Source: Candidatus Accumulibacter necessarius (lineage in GTDB: Bacteria > Pseudomonadota > Gammaproteobacteria > Burkholderiales > Rhodocyclaceae). Taken from it: DNA of 64,000 nucleotides. The DNA is taken from assembly GCA_017302435.1 (NCBI GenBank), contig JAFLDL010000013.1:31823-95822 (forward strand), written 5' to 3'. The position numbers and the translations under genes were made by a program. The notes beneath the pieces are model-generated. The model searched no databases, had not been told where the DNA came from, and worked only from the letters and a program-made list of their open reading frames with translations. This document shows, piece by piece, positions 45,394 to 56,065 of this stretch. Within the stretch, counting starts at the first letter, position 1, and the number at the start of each line of letters is the position of its first letter.

Positions 45394-45426
45394 TCCGAGC
45401 AGCACATCCGAGCAGCATCCGAGCAG
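45394..45426 (+). repeat. Short tandem repeat, unit TCCGAGCAGCA
   Basis: Three consecutive copies: TCCGAGCAGCACA, TCCGAGCAGCA and TCCGAGCAG. They lie in the 116-bp gap between the lipoprotein gene and the coiled-coil ORF. Confidence 0.85.
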
Positions 45427-45461
45427 GGCTAGGTCTTTTCTTCTACCCGACCGGTGATTTC

Positions 45462-45851
45462 TCAACCCGCGATTTCCAGCCGTCTTTCAATGCGGTCAAT
45501 TCGCGCCTTGATCTGATCGATACTTGACTGTTGCCGGATGATTTCCTCGTAGTTGTGCGCGCTATCGCGTCGGCCAGCGGCAGTGCTCGCTTCCAGGCCG
45601 GTAAGCTGGGCGGCGACCGCCCGCAACTCGCTTTCGATGCGGTCCTGTCCACCCGGCAAGGCGCGCAAGTGCTCAAGGAACCAGATTGTCAACGTTGTCG
45701 CTCCTGGTCGAGACTCCTTGCAGAGGATAGGAAATCCTACGGCACCATCAAGAGTGTATGAGCCTCCATCAAGGGGTGTCAATTTCGAATTTGGCCCCGG
45801 TGGCCCTTGAAAAGCTATCCAAATCCCGCCCCACTCAGTGCCATGGGTCAT
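45462..45851 (-). CDS. Hypothetical coiled-coil protein
   Basis: 129-residue frame. The C-terminal ~75 residues look genuinely coding and form a coiled coil (WFLEHLRALPGGQDRIESELRAVAAQL ... QQSSIDQIKARIDRIERRLEIAG). The first ~50 residues look like translated non-coding DNA, so the real start may be internal (a TTG before TIWFLEH is one choice). No family recognised. Confidence 0.4.
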   Translation of the reverse strand: MTHGTEWGGIWIAFQGPPGPNSKLTPLDGGSYTLDGAVGFPILCKESRPGATTLTIWFLEHLRALPGGQDRIESELRAVAAQLTGLEASTAAGRRDSAHNYEEIIRQQSSIDQIKARIDRIERRLEIAG

Positions 45852-45975
45852 CCCCCGGGCCGGACCGGCCGTCCGTGGCTGAAAGTCGGGGGTCTATCCT
45901 TTTCCTCCGGGCGGGCTACGAGCGAATGCGCTGCAGTCTCGCTTGACCACGGGAAAGAAGAAAGACCCTTGACTC

Positions 45976-46260
45976 TTGAAGGCGCTGGAGGCGCGTGGCG
46001 CAATACTTTCCAACACAGCGCTGGCGCAGCGCTTGGGGATGCCCGCGATGCGCATCAGCCGCTTCGTCAATGCTGCGAAGCACGTGTTCAACTTCGACCA
46101 AGCCGCGGTGCTGGTGCGTGACGAGACGGCGGGTACGGCGAAACTGCACCGGGATCTGTTGGCGCGGCAGTTTCGGGTGGCGGCACGATCAGTGAGCGGA
46201 TTAAGGCGACAACTGCCGGTCGTTCCAACCGCAAACGGCCAGGGGTTCCGAAAAAGTTGA
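45976..46260 (+). pseudogene. Gene fragment resembling the C-terminus of PglZ (BREX phosphatase)
   Basis: The frame opens right after an in-frame TGA at 45970 and has only a TTG as possible start. LKALEARGAILSNTALAQRLGMPAMRISRFVNAAKHVFNFDQAAVLVRDE...LHRDLLARQF has the winged-helix look and the end motif I associate with the C-terminal tail of BREX-2-type PglZ. No catalytic part of PglZ lies upstream. Most likely the remnant of a lost phage-defence island. The family match is from memory and uncertain. Confidence 0.4.
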
Positions 46261-46299
46261 GGGCTTTCTGTAGCCGCTGGTCGCCACCTGTTGCATTCC

Positions 46300-46335
46300 T
46301 TTACAACGCTCGTTGGTGTTGTTAGGATTTACAAC
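46300..46335 (+). promoter_or_regulatory. Candidate operator ahead of the TumE-like gene
   Basis: Direct repeats TTTACAAC at 46300-46307 and 46328-46335 flank GTTG and GTTGTT elements, giving several ACAAC/GTTGT inverted pairs within 36 bp. The second repeat touches the start codon. AGGA at 46324-46327 may serve as ribosome site. Confidence 0.45.
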
Positions 46336-46617
46336 ATGCCAGCGGCGCTGATCCTCGATGACCGATACCCACAAGGGGACCATGCTTTTGTCGCTGTGCG
46401 TGTCTTCCGGGTGCCGACCGAGGTGCCCGGAAGCACGCACGATCTGAAGTACAGCTTGGCTTACGTGGTGGATGGGGTGTGCGTGCTCCGTTTCGACAAC
46501 GAGGCCGGCAAGGGCGACCACTTCCACTGCGGCGAAGACGAGGCGCCTTACCTCTTCATCTCGCTGGAGCAACTCTTGGCAGACTTCTGGACAGCCGTCG
46601 ACGATTGGAGCAAGTGA
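46336..46617 (+). CDS. TumE-family (DUF6516) toxin-like protein
   Basis: 93 residues from ATG 46336 (MPAALILDDRYPQGDHAFVAVRVFRVP). Family-typical pattern: LKYSLAYVVDGVCVLRFDNEAGKGDHFHCGEDEAPYLF, with paired His residues, then SLEQLLADFWTAVDDW. Members are usually encoded beside a small helix-turn-helix protein, as here. Biochemical activity is not well known; toxin role is by family annotation. Confidence 0.8.
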   Translation: MPAALILDDRYPQGDHAFVAVRVFRVPTEVPGSTHDLKYSLAYVVDGVCVLRFDNEAGKGDHFHCGEDEAPYLFISLEQLLADFWTAVDDWSK

Positions 46618-46618
46618 C

Positions 46619-46963
46619 ATGACAAACACCGTGACCATCGGCGTCGCGTCGCGCGAAGAGGTCAATGCTCGCTTCATGCGCGCCATGACCACCGGCGAGC
46701 GCGCGATGCCCTTCATCGGATTCGTCGATGAGCGCGCGCTATGGCGCACGCTGACACCGCTACGCTGGGACATCCTCAAGGTGATGACGGGTGCGGGACC
46801 GCTCGCGCTACGGGAAATTGCGCGGCGTGTGGGGCGCGATGTACGCGGCGTGCATACCGACGTGCATTCGTTGCTGGCCACTGGGCTGATCGAGCGCGAG
46901 CAAGCGGGGTTTTGTTTTCCTTACGATGCGGTGCATGTGGATTTCATTCTGACCGCGGCGTGA
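46619..46963 (+). CDS. Helix-turn-helix partner of TumE (TumA/HVO_A0114-like)
   Basis: 114 residues from ATG 46619, one base after the TumE-like stop. A winged-helix segment lies in the second half (LRWDILKVMTGAGPLALREIARRVGRDVRGVHTDVHSLLATGLIERE). It probably neutralises and represses its partner. The larger open frame from 46472 is out of frame with the upstream gene and is not used. Confidence 0.8.
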   Translation: MTNTVTIGVASREEVNARFMRAMTTGERAMPFIGFVDERALWRTLTPLRWDILKVMTGAGPLALREIARRVGRDVRGVHTDVHSLLATGLIEREQAGFCFPYDAVHVDFILTAA

Positions 46964-47071
46964 TTATCGAAAACGATGGCGCTGCGGGCCAGCATGGAAG
47001 CTTCGGCCCCAGGAACATCTTTCGATCGAGACCACTCCCCGCACCGCCCGAGCCGCCGGCAAGCTGCCCTT

Positions 47072-49025
<1,954 letters not shown>

Positions 49026-49059
49026 GCCGCCTGGACTGCGCAATACCGTCTCAACCCGC

Positions 49060-49090
49060 GGCTGCCGCCCACACATGAGTGCCGGCAGCC
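49060..49090 (+). other. Intercistronic hairpin nifH-nifD
   Basis: An 8-bp stem GGCTGCCG (49060-49067) / CGGCAGCC (49083-49090) with a loop containing CCACACATGAGTG, just before the nifD ribosome site. No T tract, so more likely an mRNA stabiliser or partial attenuator that keeps NifH in excess. The loop sequence recurs before nifK. Confidence 0.8.
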
Positions 49091-49106
49091 AAAAAGGAGA
49101 AGCAGG

Positions 49107-50609
49107 ATGTCTGAATTGACACGTGAAGAAACCGAGGCCCTGATTCAGGACGTGCTCGAGGTGTATCCCGAGAAGGCCAGGAAGGACCGCGCCAAGCACC
49201 TCGCGGTCAACGACCAGTCGGTCGAACAATCGAAGAAGTGCATCACTTCCAACCGCAAGTCGCTGCCCGGCGTGATGACCGTGCGTGGCTGTGCCTACGC
49301 CGGTTCCAAGGGGGTCGTCTGGGGTCCGATCAAGGACATGATCCACGTCTCGCATGGCCCGATCGGCTGCGGCCAGTATTCGCGTGCCGGCCGCCGCAAC
49401 TACTACGTCGGCACCACCGGCGTCGACACCTTCGGCACGATGAACTTCACCTCCGACTTCCAGGAAAAGGACATCGTCTTCGGCGGCGACAAGAAGCTGG
49501 CCAAACTGATCGGCGAGATCGAAACGCTGTTTCCGCTGCACAAGGGGATTTCGGTGCAGTCCGAGTGCCCGATCGGGCTGATCGGCGACGATATCGAGGC
49601 GGTGTCGAAGAAAGCCGCCAAGGAAATGGACAAGCCGATCGTTCCGGTGCGCTGTGAAGGCTTCCGGGGCGTCTCGCAGTCGCTCGGGCACCACATCGCC
49701 AACGATTCGATCCGCGACTGGGTCCTCGACAAGCGCGATGGCCAGGCCTTCGAAGCAACCCCCTACGATGTCTCCATCATTGGCGACTACAACATCGGCG
49801 GCGATGCCTGGGCGTCGCGCATCCTGATCGAGGAGATGGGCCTGCGGGTGGTCTCCCAGTGGGCTGGCGACGGTACGCTGGCCGAGATCGAAAAGACGCC
49901 GAAGGTCAAGCTCAACCTCCTGCACTGCTACCGCTCGATGAATTACATCAGCCGCCACATGGAGGAGAAGTACGGCATTCCATGGCTCGAATACAACTTC
50001 TTCGGCCCGACCAAGATTGCCGAGTCGCTGCGGGCAATTGCCGCCCACTTCGATGACCACATCAAGGAAGGCGCCGAACGCGTCATTGCCAAGTACCAGC
50101 CGATGATGGAAGCGGTGATCGCTAAGTACAAGCCGCGCCTGCAGGGCAAGACGGTGATGCTCTACGTTGGTGGCCTGCGACCGCGGCACGTCATCGGCGC
50201 CTACGAGGATCTTGGCATGCAGGTCATCGGCACCGGTTACGAGTTCGGGCACAACGATGACTACGACCGCACGATCAAGGAAATGGGCAACGCCACGCTG
50301 CTCTACGACGACGCCACCGGCTTCGAACTGGAAGAGTTCATCAAGCGGATGAAGCCCGACCTGGTCGGTTCCGGCATCAAGGAAAAATACGTCTTCCAGA
50401 AGATGGGGATCCCGCTCCGCCAGATGCACTCCTGGGACTACTCGGGTCCATACCACGGCTACGACGGCTTCGCCATCTTTGCCCGCGACATGGACATGGC
50501 GATTTCCAATCCGTGCTGGAGCAAGCAGACGCCACCGTGGAAGAAGCAGCCGGCGTCGGGCGATGCGAGCGTGCCAGGTGAAGCAGGCGAGCTGAAGAAG
50601 GTTGCCTGA
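49107..50609 (+). CDS. nifD: Nitrogenase MoFe protein alpha chain NifD
   Basis: Holds FeMo cofactor and part of the P cluster. 500 residues, slightly longer than usual at the C-terminus. FeMo-co ligands: the Cys in [12 protein letters not shown] and the His in [19 protein letters not shown]-cluster cysteines are in [26 protein letters not shown] and [20 protein letters not shown] precedes the ATG. Confidence 0.99.
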   Translation: MSELTREETEALIQDVLEVYPEKARKDRAKHLAVNDQSVEQSKKCITSNRKSLPGVMTVRGCAYAGSKGVVWGPIKDMIHVSHGPIGCGQYSRAGRRNYYVGTTGVDTFGTMNFTSDFQEKDIVFGGDKKLAKLIGEIETLFPLHKGISVQSECPIGLIGDDIEAVSKKAAKEMDKPIVPVRCEGFRGVSQSLGHHIANDSIRDWVLDKRDGQAFEATPYDVSIIGDYNIGGDAWASRILIEEMGLRVVSQWAGDGTLAEIEKTPKVKLNLLHCYRSMNYISRHMEEKYGIPWLEYNFFGPTKIAESLRAIAAHFDDHIKEGAERVIAKYQPMMEAVIAKYKPRLQGKTVMLYVGGLRPRHVIGAYEDLGMQVIGTGYEFGHNDDYDRTIKEMGNATLLYDDATGFELEEFIKRMKPDLVGSGIKEKYVFQKMGIPLRQMHSWDYSGPYHGYDGFAIFARDMDMAISNPCWSKQTPPWKKQPASGDASVPGEAGELKKVA

Positions 50610-50632
50610 GAGAAATTTCCCTCAACTTGTGT

Positions 50633-50657
50633 CCGCGTCCACACATGGGTGGCGCGG
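50633..50657 (+). other. Intercistronic hairpin nifD-nifK
   Basis: Arms CCGCG-T-CCAC (50633-50642) and GTGG-CGCGG (50649-50657) enclose ACATGG, with one bulged T. The CCACACATGGGTG core matches the nifH-nifD element. Sits directly before the nifK ribosome site. Confidence 0.75.
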
Positions 50658-50672
50658 CCAAAGGAGATGAAG

Positions 50673-52241
50673 ATGCAAGCTGTAGATGATATCAAGCCCT
50701 GCTACCCGCTTTTCGGCGAACCCGACTATCAGGCCTCGTTGAAGAACAAGCGGGATGTCTTCGAAGAACGCCATCCCCCGGAAAAAGTGCAGGAGGTCTT
50801 CCTGTGGACCACCACCGCGGAGTATCAGGAGCTGAACTTCAAGCGCGAGGCGCTGACCGTCGATCCGGCCAAGGCCTGCCAGCCGCTCGGCGCCGTGCTC
50901 TGTGCGCTGGGTTTCGAGAAGACGCTGCCCTACGTCCATGGCTCACAGGGGTGCGTCTCGTACTTCCGCACCTATTTCAATCGTCACTTCAAGGAGCCGA
51001 TCTGCTGCGTCTCGGATTCGATGACCGAAGATGCGGCGGTGTTTGGCGGCCAGAAGAACATGTTCGACGGCCTCGAAAATGCGCGCGCGATCTACAAGCC
51101 GGAAATGATCGCGGTATCCACCACCTGCATGGCCGAAGTGATCGGTGACGACCTCAACGCCTTCATCAACAACGCCAAAAAGGAAGGGCATGTACCGGCC
51201 GACTTCCCGGTCCCCTTTGCGCACACGCCGTCTTTCGTCGGCTCGCACGTGACCGGTTGGGACAACATGTTCGAAGGCATCATGCGCTCCTTCACGCTGA
51301 ACCACATGGCCGACAAGACGCCAGGCCAGAACGGCAAGCTCAACTTCGTTCCCGGTTTCGAGACCTATCTCGGCAACTTCCGGGTCATCAAGCGGATGAT
51401 GGCCGAGATGGACATCGAGGCGACGCTGCTCTCGGACCCGACCGAGGTGCTCGACACGCCGGCCGACGGTGAGTTCCGGATGTACGCTGGCGGCACGACG
51501 CAGGACGAGATCAAGGACGCGCCGAACGCCATCAGCACCATCCTGCTGCAACCATTCCAGCTCGACAAGACGAAGAAGCTGGTCGAGAACACGTGGAACC
51601 ATGAGGTGCCAAAGCTCAACATCCCGATGGGTGTGGATTGGACCGACGACTTTCTGATGAAGGTTTCCGAGCTGACCGGCAAGCCGATCCCGGAATCGCT
51701 GGCCAAGGAACGCGGCCGCCTGGTCGACCTGATGTCCGATTCGCACGCCTGGCTGCACGGCAAGAAATTTGCCCTCTACGGCGACCCTGACTTCGTCATG
51801 GGAATGGTGAAGATCCTCTTCGAATGCGGTGCCGAACCGACCCACGTGGTCAGCCACAACGGCAGCAAGCGCTGGCTGAAGACGATGGAGAAAATGCTCT
51901 CGGAGAGCCCGTTCGGGGTCAACGCCAAGGCCTGGACCGGTCTCGACCTGTGGCACCTGCGCTCGCTCTGCTTTACCGACAAGCCGGATTTCCTGATCGG
52001 CAACAGCTACGGCAAGTTCATCCAGCGCGACACGCTGCACAAGGGCAAGGAATTCGAGGTGCCGTTGATTCGCATCGGCTTCCCGCTGTTCGATCGTCAT
52101 CATCTGCATCGCCAGACGACGATCGGCTACGAGGGAGCCATGCAGGTGGTCACCACGCTGGTCAATGCGGTGCTCGAGCGGCTCGACCAGGAGACCATGG
52201 GCATGGGTACCACCGACTACAACTTCGATCTGGTGCGCTGA
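50673..52241 (+). CDS. nifK: Nitrogenase MoFe protein beta chain NifK
   Basis: Shares the P cluster with NifD. Start taken at ATG 50673 (MQAVDDIKPCYPLFGEPDY), 6 bases after AAGGAG; the ATG at 50667 is too close to that site. 522 residues. P-cluster cysteines: KACQPLGAVLCALGF, HGSQGCVSYFR and TTCMAEVIGDDL. Confidence 0.98.
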   Translation: MQAVDDIKPCYPLFGEPDYQASLKNKRDVFEERHPPEKVQEVFLWTTTAEYQELNFKREALTVDPAKACQPLGAVLCALGFEKTLPYVHGSQGCVSYFRTYFNRHFKEPICCVSDSMTEDAAVFGGQKNMFDGLENARAIYKPEMIAVSTTCMAEVIGDDLNAFINNAKKEGHVPADFPVPFAHTPSFVGSHVTGWDNMFEGIMRSFTLNHMADKTPGQNGKLNFVPGFETYLGNFRVIKRMMAEMDIEATLLSDPTEVLDTPADGEFRMYAGGTTQDEIKDAPNAISTILLQPFQLDKTKKLVENTWNHEVPKLNIPMGVDWTDDFLMKVSELTGKPIPESLAKERGRLVDLMSDSHAWLHGKKFALYGDPDFVMGMVKILFECGAEPTHVVSHNGSKRWLKTMEKMLSESPFGVNAKAWTGLDLWHLRSLCFTDKPDFLIGNSYGKFIQRDTLHKGKEFEVPLIRIGFPLFDRHHLHRQTTIGYEGAMQVVTTLVNAVLERLDQETMGMGTTDYNFDLVR

Positions 52242-52257
52242 GTGCGCTGAACCAGCC

Positions 52258-52284
52258 CGACGGGGACGTTCGCCGTTCCCGTCG
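52258..52284 (+). other. Hairpin between nifK and nifT
   Basis: 11-bp stem CGACGGGGACG / CGTTCCCGTCG (one G-U) with loop TTCGC. No T tract follows, so it may act in mRNA processing or reduce read-through into nifT and downstream genes. Confidence 0.8.
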
Positions 52285-52305
52285 CCCACTGCAAAGGGAA
52301 GTTCC

Positions 52306-52530
52306 ATGGCCAACATCATGGTCCGCAAGACGGCTGTCGGTACCTACTCGTTCTACCTGCCGAAGCGCGATCTCGAGGACGCCATCGTCTCGATGGAATA
52401 CGACAGCGCCGACAAGTGGGGCGGCGAGATCCGGCTCAACAATGGCGGCGCCTATTACATTGAACCGCAGGCCCTGCCTGCACGCTTCCCGATCTCGCTG
52501 CGCGCCAGGCGACTGGATGCGGCGGAGTAA
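52306..52530 (+). CDS. nifT: Nitrogen fixation protein NifT
   Basis: 74-residue NifT/FixU protein, start at ATG 52306 (MANIMVRKTAVGTYSFYLPKRDLEDAIVSMEY), ending RFPISLRARRLDAAE. Normally found just after nifK; function poorly known. The longer frame starting at 52165 lies inside nifK and is not used. Confidence 0.95.
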   Translation: MANIMVRKTAVGTYSFYLPKRDLEDAIVSMEYDSADKWGGEIRLNNGGAYYIEPQALPARFPISLRARRLDAAE

Positions 52531-52553
52531 GTCCTTCAACGGAGAATAACCTC

Positions 52554-52751
52554 ATGGCAATGAAAATCATCCAGGCCGAATGCACGTCGTGCGGCGACTG
52601 CAAGCCGGTCTGCCCGACCAGCTCGATCACCAGCAAGGCCGGCATGTACAAGATCAACGTCGACACCTGCACCGAGTGCGAAGGCGAGTTCGATTCGCCG
52701 CAGTGCCTCGATGCCTGTCCGGCAGGCGAATCCTGCATCATCTTCATCTAG
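52554..52751 (+). CDS. 2[4Fe-4S] ferredoxin in nif operon
   Basis: 65-residue ferredoxin. First cluster motif C10-x2-C13-x2-C16-x3-C20 (CTSCGDCKPVC); second C39-x2-C42-x8-C51-x3-C55, the longer loop typical of Alvin-type (FdxN-like) ferredoxins. Probably an electron carrier to nitrogenase or its assembly. GGAG-like site upstream. Confidence 0.95.
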   Translation: MAMKIIQAECTSCGDCKPVCPTSSITSKAGMYKINVDTCTECEGEFDSPQCLDACPAGESCIIFI

Positions 52752-52768
52752 GCTCGAGGGAGGCTCTG

Positions 52769-53494
52769 ATGGCGCAGTCGATTACCCGTGAAGCGGCTCT
52801 ACGCGTCGCGCTCGCTGCTCGCGAGCTGGGCATCCTGTCGGCCAGGGAACTGGTCTCGGCGCTGGTTGAGCGACTGGAGTTGCCGCTGACCGAGGCCAAA
52901 CTCGCCACCGTCACGGTGGCTGATCTGCAGCTCATGCTGCAGGGGGATGAAGTAATCGAAACCGACGTGCCGCGGGAGCAACTGAAGCAGGCCGTGCGCC
53001 TGCTTTGGGGCGAGGGCATCGTCAACAGCGAGCTCCCGCCGGTGACGAGCTACGCCGCCGGCGACATGCCGGGATCGATCCGCGTCGCCTGCGCTTCGAA
53101 CCGCGAGCAGCTGCTCGATGGGCACTATGGATCGTGCGAGCGCTTCCTGGTCTATCAGGTCTCCCCGGACGAGGTGCGGCTGATTGCCGTGCGGCCGACG
53201 CTCGCGGCGGATCACGCCGAAGATCGCAACGTCGCGCGTGCCGCACTGATCAGTGATTGCCAGATCGTCTATGTGCAGTCGATCGGTGGCCCGGCGACGG
53301 CCAAGGTCGTCCGCGCCGGTGTCCATCCGGTCAAGGTGGCGAGTCGCGAGAACTCGGGCGGCGAAGCCCTGCAGGCGCTTGCACAGCTGCAGCAGGCTTT
53401 GCGCCACCCGCCGCCGTGGCTGGCCCGGATCATGGGCGTCGAAGCCGGTTCTCTGGCCCGCTTCGCGGCGGACCTTGTTGCCGAGGACGCATGA
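52769..53494 (+). CDS. nifY: FeMo-cofactor-binding protein NifY/NafY family
   Basis: 241 residues from ATG 52769 (MAQSITREAALRVALAARELG), with GGGAGG upstream. N-terminal helical domain (about 1-95), then the dinitrogenase iron-molybdenum cofactor-binding fold (IRVACASNREQLLDGHYGSCERFLVYQVS ... AALISDCQIVYVQSIGGPATAKVVRAGVHPVKV). Carries or guards cofactor during MoFe maturation. Confidence 0.9.
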   Translation: MAQSITREAALRVALAARELGILSARELVSALVERLELPLTEAKLATVTVADLQLMLQGDEVIETDVPREQLKQAVRLLWGEGIVNSELPPVTSYAAGDMPGSIRVACASNREQLLDGHYGSCERFLVYQVSPDEVRLIAVRPTLAADHAEDRNVARAALISDCQIVYVQSIGGPATAKVVRAGVHPVKVASRENSGGEALQALAQLQQALRHPPPWLARIMGVEAGSLARFAADLVAEDA

Positions 53495-53506
53495 ACACCA
53501 CCGGCA

Positions 53507-54481
53507 ATGAATAGCACCTCGGATTGGCAGGAACTGTCGCGCCAGGTCGCCGAACTGTGCGTACGAACGCCTGCCACCGCCGGGCCTGAGGTGCTGGCCA
53601 GGGAACTGGCGGTACTGGCTCCCGGGCTGACCTTTCGCCAGGTCCTGTCGCGCGGCGGCTGGTATCGCCTGGGCGGCGTCGTCGATGCGAATCATGTCCG
53701 CCTTTCGGACAATCTCGAAACCTGGGCCGAACAGCAGCTGGCGGCTCACGACGAGGACATGGCTGCCCTCTGCGACGACTACGCCGAGGACGGTCTCCGG
53801 GCGACCCGACTGACCGGCCGCACGCGCTACTTTGTCGCCGCGACCGGCGGCGGCGCCACGGATTTCGTGCAGATCGAAATCGAGGAACTGCAGGAGGTCG
53901 TCTGTCATCCGCTGTTCGCAGCCGAGAGCCTGCCGTCGGGAATCGAGGAGCTGATCGATCCGCGCGGCGCGGACGTCACCTGCTGTGCCGGTGCCGAACC
54001 GATCGGCTCGCCGTTTCTGGTCTTGCGCCGGCTGACGCCGGTGGCCGCCTTCCTCGCCCGGATGCGCGTGCAGAAGCCGGAAGCGCAGCCGATTCATCGT
54101 TTCGTCGAAGCCTGGGAAGCCAGCAGCGCCAGCGCGGCGACGCAGTTTTCCAACCACTGGGTGGTGGTCGTGCGCGAGCATCTCGACCGTTACCGGCAGG
54201 CCGTACTGCACGCCACGCCGGTGGCCGCATTGAACGGTGCCGCACCGCGGTTCGCCGCCACGTTCGGCATGCAGGGCTTGGCATTGCACCAGGCCATGGC
54301 CCGTTACGACAAGGCCGTTGGCTACCCGATGGCCTGGTTCTTTCACATGCTGACGATCAGGAGCGCGCCATACGCCCTCGCCAATGCCGTGATCGACGAC
54401 GTCAATGCCGGTTTCCACTACCTGCCCGATCGAGACGTACGGGTGGTCAAGGAGTGGCTCTACCAGCCCTACGCCTTCTGA
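53507..54481 (+). CDS. Unknown nif-linked protein, 324 residues
   Basis: Not recognised by name. Follows nifY by 12 bases and is in the nif operon. Soluble, no signal peptide. The first half has a small acidic domain (HDEDMAALCDDYAEDG; ATGGGATDFVQIEIEELQEVVCHPLF); the second half is helical and aromatic-rich (HWVVVVREHLDRYRQ, YDKAVGYPMAWFFHMLTIRSAPYALANAVIDDVNAGFHYLPDRDVRVVKEWLYQPYAF). Position suggests a role in nitrogenase maturation or protection; this is inference. Confidence 0.85.
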   Translation: MNSTSDWQELSRQVAELCVRTPATAGPEVLARELAVLAPGLTFRQVLSRGGWYRLGGVVDANHVRLSDNLETWAEQQLAAHDEDMAALCDDYAEDGLRATRLTGRTRYFVAATGGGATDFVQIEIEELQEVVCHPLFAAESLPSGIEELIDPRGADVTCCAGAEPIGSPFLVLRRLTPVAAFLARMRVQKPEAQPIHRFVEAWEASSASAATQFSNHWVVVVREHLDRYRQAVLHATPVAALNGAAPRFAATFGMQGLALHQAMARYDKAVGYPMAWFFHMLTIRSAPYALANAVIDDVNAGFHYLPDRDVRVVKEWLYQPYAF

Positions 54482-54582
54482 CTGCACTATCGTTGGTGGC
54501 CCGTTTTGCGGCAGCGCAGGCAGGTGCTATCGTTCGCCTGATGTCACCACCGCCAAGTCGTGTAAGCTGCCGGGTGGTCTGA

Positions 54583-55395
<813 letters not shown>

Positions 55396-55396
55396 G

Positions 55397-56065
55397 ATGA
55401 GCCCGACCGATCTTGCCGCCGTCTGGCTGACGCTGAAGCTCGCGGCGACGACGACGATCGTGTTGCTGCTGGTCGGCACGCCGGTCGCCTGGTGGCTGGC
55501 ACGCACCCGGCACTGGGCGAAAGGAGCGATCGCCACGGTCGTGACGCTGCCGCTGGTGCTGCCGCCGACGGTTCTCGGCTTCTATCTGCTGGTGCTGCTC
55601 GGGCCGGACGGAGCGTTCGGCCGGCTGCTCCAGGCGAGCGGGCTGCAGCCCCTGCCCTTCACCTTCGGAGGCCTTGTCGTCGCCTCGGTGATCTACTCGA
55701 TGCCCTTCGTTGTCCAGCCGCTGCAGCAGGCCTTCGAGGCCATCGGCGAGCAGCCGCTGGAAGCTGCCGCGACACTGCGTGCCGGTCCCTGGGATACCTT
55801 CTTCGCCGTGGTCATGCCGCTCGCCTGGCCGGGATTCATGACCGCGGGCATTCTCGGTTTTGCCCATACGGTCGGCGAGTTCGGGGTGGTCCTGATGATC
55901 GGCGGCAACATCCCGGGTGAGACGCAGGTGCTGTCGTTGGCCATCTATAACCACGTCGAAGCGCTTGAGCACGACGCGGCACACCGGCTCGCCGCCGGCA
56001 TGCTGGTCTTTGCCTTCATCGTCCTGCTGCTGCTCAACGTGCTCAGGCCGGGGCGCCGCCGGTGA
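55397..56065 (+). CDS. modB: Molybdate ABC transporter permease ModB
   Basis: Inner-membrane permease, 222 residues, start at ATG 55397 (MSPTDLAAVWLTLKLAATT) one base after the modA stop. About five membrane helices and the EAA loop (EAAATLRAGPWDTFFAVVMPLAWPG) that contacts ModC. The stop overlaps the modC start by 4 bases. Confidence 0.96.
   Translation: MSPTDLAAVWLTLKLAATTTIVLLLVGTPVAWWLARTRHWAKGAIATVVTLPLVLPPTVLGFYLLVLLGPDGAFGRLLQASGLQPLPFTFGGLVVASVIYSMPFVVQPLQQAFEAIGEQPLEAAATLRAGPWDTFFAVVMPLAWPGFMTAGILGFAHTVGEFGVVLMIGGNIPGETQVLSLAIYNHVEALEHDAAHRLAAGMLVFAFIVLLLLNVLRPGRRR

Noticed and set aside
45765-45840. Possible insertion sequence end near GGTGTCAATTTCGAATTTGG
   Set aside because: Suggestive only; no transposase fragment or partner repeat in the region.
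52799-54487. 562-codon - strand open frame opposite nifY and the unknown nif gene
   Set aside because: Shadow frame produced by high GC at third positions; the + strand frames have ribosome sites and family matches.
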